The translations under genes were made by a program, and so were the position numbers. This document shows, piece by piece, positions 33,355 through 38,656 of a DNA stretch of 38,656 bases. Position 1 is the first letter of the stretch, and every line of letters starts with the position of its first letter. Below the pieces are notes generated by a model. It was given only the letters and a program-made list of their open reading frames with translations. It searched no databases and had not been told where the DNA came from. Location of the stretch: positions 1-38,656 of the forward strand of contig NZ_JPVQ01000032.1 of assembly GCF_000772965.1 (NCBI RefSeq), read 5' to 3'. This stretch comes from Ureibacillus massiliensis 4400831 = CIP 108448 = CCUG 49529. Its GTDB lineage: Bacteria > Bacillota > Bacilli > Bacillales_A > Planococcaceae.

Positions 33355-33364
33355 TTATGACCTT

Positions 33365-33601
33365 ATGTTAATCCCAAAGATAGAAGCTCAGCTTATTAAT
33401 TATAAGATTTACGAAGAATATACTCCTACATTAAACAAGTTAGAATTCTTTCAAGGAGTTTTCCTCCCTTTTAACAATGAAAGACAAAAAATGTTGATGT
33501 TGTGCTTATTCAATATGGGCATCAGAGAATTTATCAGTATTCTTCCACAGGAATCAAAAGAAGAATTATTGTGTTTGCTTCAACAAGATTTGAAAGAATG
33601 A
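33365..33601 (+). CDS. Hypothetical protein, 78 aa
   Basis: The start is uncertain. ATG 33365 is about 13 bases after GGAGGAGG; a nearer ATG at 33357 is in another frame. Begins MLIPKIEAQLINYKIYEEYT. The C-terminal half resembles the 65-aa gene at 32791, suggesting a duplicated small domain. It ends the small-gene cassette. Confidence 0.5.
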   Translation: MLIPKIEAQLINYKIYEEYTPTLNKLEFFQGVFLPFNNERQKMLMLCLFNMGIREFISILPQESKEELLCLLQQDLKE

Positions 33602-33733
33602 TTTAATTTACACAACTTTCCTGCATTTACTTTCTGTTTGTTTAGAGTTTTGGTAAAATATGATAGCGGAGCTTTGGGTTTTCGTGCATCGAAAGGATAT
33701 TTTTATGAGAACGAGCACCCTTTTTGCTTTACG

Positions 33734-33776
33734 AAACAACCACCTTTTTTGCGGAGCTTAAAGGTGGTTGTTTTCA
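33734..33776 (+). terminator. Very strong terminator
   Basis: Perfect 14-base stem AAACAACCACCTTT / AAAGGTGGTTGTTT with a 12-base loop and T-tail. The 320 bases between 33602 and 33923 hold this terminator and otherwise no gene; a frame at 33638 runs through the hairpin and has no ribosome binding site. Confidence 0.8.
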
Positions 33777-33923
33777 TTACTGTGTGTATTAATGCAGGAA
33801 GGCAAAAATTCCCTTTTTGACATAAAAATAGGGAGAAGTATTTATTTTACCAAATTGAGTAAAGTTGCTAAGGTAACTCTTTTCTTCGATAGTCTTAATT
33901 GAAATATGTAAAGAGTACGGTAA

Positions 33924-35060
33924 ATGTCATTGACGAGATTACTAAACCATAATAAGCAGATAAAAGAACTTTTCAAGTCAATTCCAAATATGAAACAGTT
34001 TTTTCAGAAACTTAATGAAGGTCCTGCCTTTCCTGTGAAAGCACCAATTATTGTGAAATCAGATGGTAGAGCAAACCCCATTGTAGGACACGCATATGAT
34101 TATTGGTTAAGAGCGTTTATACAACGAATAAATAACCGCTTACAAGAAAATGATAATTTAGTTGCTTATCAGGGTCTATCCTTGCTTTTTACAGAGAAAA
34201 AATTTTTCGATAAAGATGCTTACAAATATCACCTTCCATTCATAAAAGAAGAAGAAAAAGAGTTCGGTAATTATTATTATGAGACCTATTTGAAAATGAA
34301 AGAAGAGAATAAAACAACTGATGAATGGTTTGAAGCAGTCCTTGATTACATACATGAAAAATACACAGAAGAAATCCTTGAAAATATGGAGCTAAAGTTT
34401 TTTGGGGACTTTACAATAACTACCCATTATTCTGAAGGGGAAATTATTTATGATAATATTATTGAAAGAAGAAATTCTTACATTTTAGGGGAATCAGTTG
34501 ATGATACTCAACTGATGGAAGATTGTATGATACTGGGGAATTTGGATGCTTTCTATCGTTCTAATTATATACATGAACAAGGTGTTTTTTATGTGTCAGA
34601 AAAGGATATCACAGACTTGTTAAATTTAACAAGAGAGACTCAAAAGTTTTCTTCTCTTTTCATAATGAACCATACTCTTATATGTAATCCTTCATTTGAA
34701 AAAGCATCTATTTTAGTAGGAGGAGCAGATGCTGATATTTTAATAGATAGCACGTTGATTGAGATAAAAACTGAGTCCCAGTTTGGATATAAAGCAGACC
34801 ATATGAGGCAACTTATCGGATATTATATTTTATCTCTCTTTACACCTTCCTTTCCTAAAATAGATAAGTTGGCTATTTATAATTCAAGATTTTGTCGATA
34901 TGTTTACATCAATATTGATGATATATTTGATTACTTTGATTTGATTGGTTTTGCTAAAGAATTTATTGAGATTCTCCTTGAAAGAAATTCGCTGTTAAAC
35001 AAAGATAAAGACGTAATTCAGCAGTCTTTTGTAACCAAAACGAAAGATTTCCAGAAGTGA
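33924..35060 (+). CDS. PD-(D/E)XK nuclease-like protein
   Basis: A 378-residue protein. Near residues 266-300 it has GGADADILIDSTLIEIKTES, then MRQLIGYYILSLF: an Asp (271), the Glu280-x-Lys282 pair and Gln296, the motif order of PD-(D/E)XK nucleases of the Cas4/RecB-like kind. The N-terminal 100 residues (including NPIVGHAYDYWLRAFIQRIN) look like a DNA-binding helical part often seen with this fold. The ribosome binding site is weak. It is a single-gene unit with strong terminators on both sides. A stand-alone nuclease in transposon cargo suggests phage or plasmid defence (inference). Confidence 0.65.
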   Translation: MSLTRLLNHNKQIKELFKSIPNMKQFFQKLNEGPAFPVKAPIIVKSDGRANPIVGHAYDYWLRAFIQRINNRLQENDNLVAYQGLSLLFTEKKFFDKDAYKYHLPFIKEEEKEFGNYYYETYLKMKEENKTTDEWFEAVLDYIHEKYTEEILENMELKFFGDFTITTHYSEGEIIYDNIIERRNSYILGESVDDTQLMEDCMILGNLDAFYRSNYIHEQGVFYVSEKDITDLLNLTRETQKFSSLFIMNHTLICNPSFEKASILVGGADADILIDSTLIEIKTESQFGYKADHMRQLIGYYILSLFTPSFPKIDKLAIYNSRFCRYVYINIDDIFDYFDLIGFAKEFIEILLERNSLLNKDKDVIQQSFVTKTKDFQK

Positions 35061-35103
35061 AAATAATATTATTTCATTTAAATATTTTTCAACAGGGATT
35101 TCA

Positions 35104-35127
35104 AAACTTCCTTAAAATAGGAAGTTT
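35104..35127 (+). terminator. Hairpin after nuclease-like gene
   Basis: AAACTTCCT / AGGAAGTTT nine-base stem followed by CTATAAAT. Weak T-tail. Confidence 0.5.
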
Positions 35128-35199
35128 CTATAAATATTCAAGTAACTGGGAATGTTAAAAGGTTATTATTCATTAAATTGTTCAAGGGAGCGTTTATAT

Positions 35200-35454
35200 T
35201 TGTTTTATACAATCGCATTATTTCTGTTTGCAGGAATTGCTGAGATTGGAGGAGGTTATCTTATTTGGCTGTGGCTAAGGGAAGGTAAGCCGTTTTATTG
35301 GGGTATATTTGGAGGTGTTGCATTAGCTTTATACGGTGTTATTGCTACATTTCAAACCTTTAGTTGGTGTTTCAGTGGTGTTGTTTGCACCACGCCAATA
35401 ACAATTCCTTTAATAGAAGGGTATTGCTTTTTTAGTCTTAAGAAAAATGTATAA
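35200..35454 (+). pseudogene. Truncated YnfA/UPF0060 membrane protein
   Basis: TTG 35200 follows AAGGGAG. The frame reads [20 protein letters not shown], then REGKPFYWG and GVIATFQTF, the first two-thirds of a YnfA family protein (normally about 108 residues, four membrane helices, related to small drug exporters). After QTF the family sequence stops (the FGRVYAAYGG block is missing) and 30 unrelated residues follow. The junction near 35365 probably marks a deletion or the edge of the inserted mer module. Confidence 0.75.
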
Positions 35455-35462
35455 TACTATCC

Positions 35463-35494
35463 TTGACCGTGTACCATAGTACACGGTTTATACT
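35463..35494 (+). promoter_or_regulatory. MerR-type mer promoter/operator
   Basis: -35 TTGACC (35463-35468) and -10 TATACT (35489-35494) are 20 bases apart, the over-long spacing typical of MerR promoters. Between them is the perfect dyad CCGTGTAC-CATA-GTACACGG. MerR bound here represses without Hg(II) and untwists the DNA to activate with it. Confidence 0.92.
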
Positions 35495-35512
35495 TTATAT
35501 GGGGTGAATAAG

Positions 35513-35911
35513 TTGAGTTATCGTATTAGTGAATTTGCAGATAAGTGTGGGGTTAATAAAGAAACTATTAGATATTACGAACGAAAGAATTTATTACAAG
35601 AACCTTCTCGGACAAATTCAGGTTATCGGACATATTCAGAGGATGATGTTAAGCGTGTAGGGTTTATTAAACGAATGCAAGAGCTTGGTTTTTCTTTGAA
35701 TGAAATTTATAAATTACTTGGGGTTGTAGATAAAGATGAAATTCGATGCCAGGACATGTTTGAATTTGTATCAAAAAAAGAAGAAGAAGTTAAAAAACAA
35801 ATAGAAGATTTAAAGCGTATTGAACGCATGTTGAAAGATTTAAAGAAAAGATGTCCAGATGAAAAGGAGTTACATGAATGCCCCATTATTGAAGCGTTGA
35901 TTGAGGACTAA
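35513..35911 (+). CDS. merR: MerR, mercury-responsive regulator
   Basis: A 132-residue regulator. I prefer TTG 35513, eight bases after the GGGG ribosome binding site, over GTG 35504, which lies within it; this gives the usual MerR length. The N-terminal winged helix has KCGVNKETIRYYERKNLLQE. The mercury-binding cysteines are present: one in DEIRCQDMFE, then KKRCPDEKELHECPII with the loop pair. It sits directly behind its operator and is co-transcribed with the resistance genes, as in other Gram-positive mer operons. Confidence 0.93.
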   Translation: MSYRISEFADKCGVNKETIRYYERKNLLQEPSRTNSGYRTYSEDDVKRVGFIKRMQELGFSLNEIYKLLGVVDKDEIRCQDMFEFVSKKEEEVKKQIEDLKRIERMLKDLKKRCPDEKELHECPIIEALIED

Positions 35912-35928
35912 TAAGAAGGGAGATTTTT

Positions 35929-36159
35929 ATGAAACATAAAAAGAGCTTTATTGTAGGAATGGTAGGTATATTTGTTGTTCTACTATGTTGTGCTACACCT
36001 ATATTAGTTATTTTATTAAGTGCTATTGGATTAGGGGCGATAACTGGCTATTTAGATTATATTCTAATTCCAGTTTTAGCAATTTTTCTTGCCTTAACTC
36101 TCTACTCTTATAATAAGTTGAATAAATCGAATTCTAAGAATGATTCTTGTTGCTCTTAA
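35929..36159 (+). CDS. merF: MerF-like mercury transporter
   Basis: A 76-residue inner-membrane protein with an AGAAGGGAG ribosome binding site. Two membrane helices; the first contains the mercury-carrying Cys20-Cys21 pair (VVLLCCATPILVILL), and a second cysteine pair lies at the C-terminus (SCCS). The GYLDYILIPVLAIFLALTLY segment is typical of MerF. It brings Hg(II) into the cell for reduction by MerA. Confidence 0.88.
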   Translation: MKHKKSFIVGMVGIFVVLLCCATPILVILLSAIGLGAITGYLDYILIPVLAIFLALTLYSYNKLNKSNSKNDSCCS

Positions 36160-36178
36160 GATATAGGTGGTGATAGTG

Positions 36179-36481
36179 ATGAAAGAGAAAGTTTCACAAG
36201 TAGCAACACTATTTTCTGGATTTGTGATGGCAGGTTGTTGTTTAGGACCTCTAATTTTGATTCCTCTTGGTTTAACAGGTTTTGCTGGAGGATTAGCAAT
36301 TTATGCAACGAAATATCAAACGATGTTAATAACGGTTACGTTGGTTTTATTAGCTTACTCATTTTATTTGATTTATGGGCGAAAATGTAAAAAGAAAAGC
36401 TCTATTATTGGATTATGGATTACAACAGTTTTGGTATTTGGGATGTTTGTTTATACGCTAATTTCCAAAGGGTACTTGTAG
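36179..36481 (+). CDS. merT: MerT-like mercury transporter
   Basis: A protein of 100 residues. I start at ATG 36179, eight bases after AGGTGG. The first helix has the mercury motif AGCCLGPLILIPLG (Cys20-Cys21), as in MerT, and there are two more hydrophobic spans. A Cys after the second helix (GRKCKKK) may relay mercury. It lies between merF and merP. Having both a MerF-like and a MerT-like carrier in one short operon is somewhat unusual but known. Confidence 0.85.
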   Translation: MKEKVSQVATLFSGFVMAGCCLGPLILIPLGLTGFAGGLAIYATKYQTMLITVTLVLLAYSFYLIYGRKCKKKSSIIGLWITTVLVFGMFVYTLISKGYL

Positions 36482-36497
36482 GAAAGGGGTATTTATT

Positions 36498-36812
36498 GTG
36501 CGGGTTCAACAGGTTTTAGCCATCATTTTATTGTTGTTTTTACTTATTCTTTCTGCGTGTAGTAATGAAAAAGAGATACAAACTATTACAAGTTATAATA
36601 GTAACTCCGTATCGTTTACGGTAACAGATATGTATTGTGCAAGTTGTCCATTTGTCGTAGAAAGTGCGATAAATAAAGTGGATGGGGTAAATAATGTAAT
36701 TATTGAAACAAAAGGAACAGAGGGAACTGTAACGGTTTCTTATGATGATGTAAAAACAGATATTAAAATCATTCAAGAGTCCGTTTTGGATTTAGGTTAC
36801 GGTGTAAAATAA
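36498..36812 (+). CDS. merP: MerP-like lipoprotein
   Basis: A 104-residue protein starting at GTG 36498 (AGGAAAGGGG upstream). It has a lipoprotein signal peptide with lipobox LSAC (Cys21), followed by a heavy-metal-associated domain with TVTDMYCASCPFVVESA (Cys47, Cys50). In Gram-negative bacteria MerP is a free periplasmic protein; here it is anchored to the outer face of the membrane, as suits a Gram-positive cell. It hands Hg(II) to the membrane transporters. Confidence 0.87.
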   Translation: MRVQQVLAIILLLFLLILSACSNEKEIQTITSYNSNSVSFTVTDMYCASCPFVVESAINKVDGVNNVIIETKGTEGTVTVSYDDVKTDIKIIQESVLDLGYGVK

Positions 36813-36827
36813 AGGAGGATAAAACAC

Positions 36828-38468
36828 ATGAAAAAATATCGGATAAAGATTGAGGGAATGACTTGTACAGGGTGTGAAGAGCATGTAGCTGTCGCACTTG
36901 AAAATATAGGAGCTAAAAACATAAAAGCTAATTTTAGTCGTGGTGAAGCTGTATTTGAATTACCTGATAATAAAGAGATTGAAACTGCCAAAAGAGCTAT
37001 CAATGAAGCAAAATATCAGCCTGGGGAAATTGAAGAAGTTTTATCACAAAAAAACGTAGTATTTGGTAATGAAGGGGACTATGACTTACTTATTATCGGT
37101 TCTGGTGGTTCAGCCTTTTCGGCCGCTATTAAAGCAATAGAATATGGTGCAAAAGTTGGGATGATTGAGCGTGGAACGGTTGGGGGAACATGCGTAAATA
37201 TTGGTTGTGTTCCTTCTAAAACCCTTTTACGAGCTGGAGAAATTAATCATTTAGCAAAATCAAATCTATTTATAGGGTTAAAAACTTCTGCTGGGGAAGT
37301 GGAATTAGCACCTTTAGTAAAGCAAAAGAATGAATTGGTTAGTGAACTCCGCAATCAAAAATATGTTAATTTAATTGATGAATATGGATTTGATTTAATT
37401 GAGGGTGAAGCAAAATTTGTTGATGAAAGTACAGTTGAGGTTAATGGAAAAAAACTTTCTGCAAAACGCTTTTTAATCGCAACAGGTGCTTCTCCATCTT
37501 TACCACCGATTTCAGGAATGGAAGAAGTGGATTATTTAACGAGTACAAGCCTACTTGAATTAAAAAAAGTGCCGAAACGATTAACGGTTATTGGTTCGGG
37601 GTACATCGGAATGGAACTTGGACAACTTTTTCACAATTTAGGTTCAGAAGTAACGCTTATGCAAAGAGGTGAGCGACTTTTAAAAGAATATGACCCAGAG
37701 ATTTCAGAGGTAGTTGAAAAAGCGTTAATTGAACAAGGTATAACCCTTGTTAAAGGGGCAACTTTTGAACGTGTAGAACAAGTTGGTGAAATCAAAAAGG
37801 TTTATGTTACGGTAGATGGTAAGAAAAAGGTCGTTGAATCAGAACAGTTACTTGTTGCTACAGGTAGAAAACCAAATACAGATTCTCTAAATTTAAGTGT
37901 AGCAGGTGTTGAGGTTGGAAACCGTAAAGAAATAAAGATAAATGACTATGCTCAAACAAGTAATGAAAAGATTTATTCTGCTGGGGATGTAACGCTTGGG
38001 CCACAATTTGTGTATGTAGCGGCCTATGAAGGTGGAATTGTCGCTGATAATGCAATTGGTGGACTAAATAAAAAATTGGATTTATCGGTTGTACCAGGTG
38101 TTACATTTACAAATCCTTCGATTGCAACCGTTGGTTTAACAGAAGAACAAGCAAAAGAAAAAGGATATGATGTCAAAACATCTGTATTACCTTTAGATGC
38201 TGTTCCAAGAGCAATTGTAAATCGTGAAACCACAGGGGTATTCAAAATAGTGGCAGATGCGAAAACATTAAAGATATTAGGAGTTCATGTTGTATCTGAA
38301 AATGCAGGGGATGTAATTTATGCAGGGACATTAGCAGTAAAATTTGGTTTAACTGTAGAAGACTTAAAGGAAAGCATCGCACCATACTTAACTATGGCAG
38401 AAGGGTTAAAGTTGGCTTCTCTTACTTTTGATAAAGACGTTTCAAAATTATCTTGTTGTGCAGGATAG
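36828..38468 (+). CDS. merA: MerA, mercuric reductase
   Basis: A 546-residue flavoprotein with an AAAGGAGGA site. One N-terminal heavy-metal domain ([11 protein letters not shown], Cys13 and Cys16), the FAD-binding [10 protein letters not shown], the redox pair Cys122/Cys127 in [13 protein letters not shown], a second nucleotide-binding motif ([13 protein letters not shown]) and the C-terminal Cys543-Cys544 that bind Hg(II) (LSCCAG). It reduces Hg(II) to Hg(0) with NADPH. It has one metal domain rather than the two of Bacillus RC607 MerA. No merB (organomercurial lyase) follows before the window ends. Confidence 0.96.
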   Translation: MKKYRIKIEGMTCTGCEEHVAVALENIGAKNIKANFSRGEAVFELPDNKEIETAKRAINEAKYQPGEIEEVLSQKNVVFGNEGDYDLLIIGSGGSAFSAAIKAIEYGAKVGMIERGTVGGTCVNIGCVPSKTLLRAGEINHLAKSNLFIGLKTSAGEVELAPLVKQKNELVSELRNQKYVNLIDEYGFDLIEGEAKFVDESTVEVNGKKLSAKRFLIATGASPSLPPISGMEEVDYLTSTSLLELKKVPKRLTVIGSGYIGMELGQLFHNLGSEVTLMQRGERLLKEYDPEISEVVEKALIEQGITLVKGATFERVEQVGEIKKVYVTVDGKKKVVESEQLLVATGRKPNTDSLNLSVAGVEVGNRKEIKINDYAQTSNEKIYSAGDVTLGPQFVYVAAYEGGIVADNAIGGLNKKLDLSVVPGVTFTNPSIATVGLTEEQAKEKGYDVKTSVLPLDAVPRAIVNRETTGVFKIVADAKTLKILGVHVVSENAGDVIYAGTLAVKFGLTVEDLKESIAPYLTMAEGLKLASLTFDKDVSKLSCCAG

Positions 38469-38543
38469 AAGTTTTTTTATAAAAAACAGTATAGAAAACA
38501 ATTAGATTGATTGTTTAAAAAGTGAGTGTCGTGTTGGATAGGA

Positions 38544-38577
38544 GGAAAATCACAGTCACAAAGTAGGTGATTTTTCC
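38544..38577 (+). terminator. Hairpin after the mer operon
   Basis: GGAAAATCAC / GTGATTTTTCC stem. The 188 bases after merA hold this hairpin and a CAAGGC/GCCTTG repeat at the very end of the window (38633-38656), but no gene and no recognisable transposon terminus. Confidence 0.5.
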
Positions 38578-38656
38578 CTGAACCCTACCCCCTTTTTTCT
38601 GCTTCTATGTTATAGCAAAAAGAAGTTTTACCCAAGGCAAATAAACTGTAGCCTTG

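Noticed and set aside
33638-33820. A 60-codon plus-strand frame
   Set aside because: It runs through a perfect 14-base terminator hairpin and has no ribosome binding site.
35461-38656. mer genes as part of a Tn3-type (class II) transposon such as Tn5084
   Set aside because: No 38-base GGGG-type terminal repeats and no Tn3-type transposase.
1-38656. First and last bases of the window as transposon ends
   Set aside because: A weak inverted similarity (CATAGAAG near both ends) is too short and too far inside to support this.

Overview
The window is AT-rich DNA with strong AGGAGG-type ribosome binding sites, GTG and TTG starts, short intrinsic terminators and protein families typical of Bacillaceae (MerR/MerA of Gram-positive type, Firmicute Tn7-like TnsABCD, RecU-like resolvase, DUF2188). 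It reads as accessory DNA, either a plasmid or a chromosomal island of a Bacillus-like organism. There are no rRNA, tRNA or core metabolic genes. Many genes are small, and several are broken.

Layout. 0.2-4.0 kb: an unrecognised protein with a faint ADP-ribosyltransferase-like start, a small acidic protein, two small minus-strand genes (one DUF2188), an XRE repressor-like gene and a nuclease-like DUF4268 protein. 4.3-7.4 kb: a broken LysE-family exporter, small plasmid-type genes and a RecU-like Holliday junction resolvase. 7.5-15.3 kb: a defence island. It has a minus-strand two-gene unit containing a Vsr/EDxHD-like nuclease, a relic of a type I restriction hsdR gene, the complete four-gene Qat anti-phage system (KAP ATPase, QatB, QueC-like QatC, TatD-like QatD) and a membrane-anchored repeat protein that may belong to it. 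15.4-24.3 kb: a gene-poor, decaying stretch with a helicase-like protein, a four-helix-bundle (S23/Avd-type) protein, structured noncoding segments and several frameshifted small genes.

24.3-31.8 kb: an intact, tightly overlapping operon of a serine recombinase followed by tnsA, tnsB, tnsC and tnsD/tniQ. TnsA has lost the catalytic aspartate equivalent to Tn7 D114 (it is Thr114), while TnsB keeps its DDE triad. Loss of TnsA nuclease activity in Tn7 is known to turn cut-and-paste into cointegrate formation, and here a translationally coupled recombinase is available to resolve cointegrates. This is the most interesting observation in the window. 32.0-33.6 kb: a run of eight very small coupled genes of unknown function. 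33.9-35.1 kb: a PD-(D/E)XK nuclease-like protein. 35.2-38.5 kb: a truncated YnfA gene and a mercury resistance operon (merR-merF-merT-merP-merA) with a textbook MerR operator.

If the Tn7 layout holds (one end next to the first tns gene, cargo beyond tnsD), the small-gene cassette, the nuclease and the mer operon would be cargo. I could not define either transposon end, so the element's boundaries and its relation to the Qat island are open.
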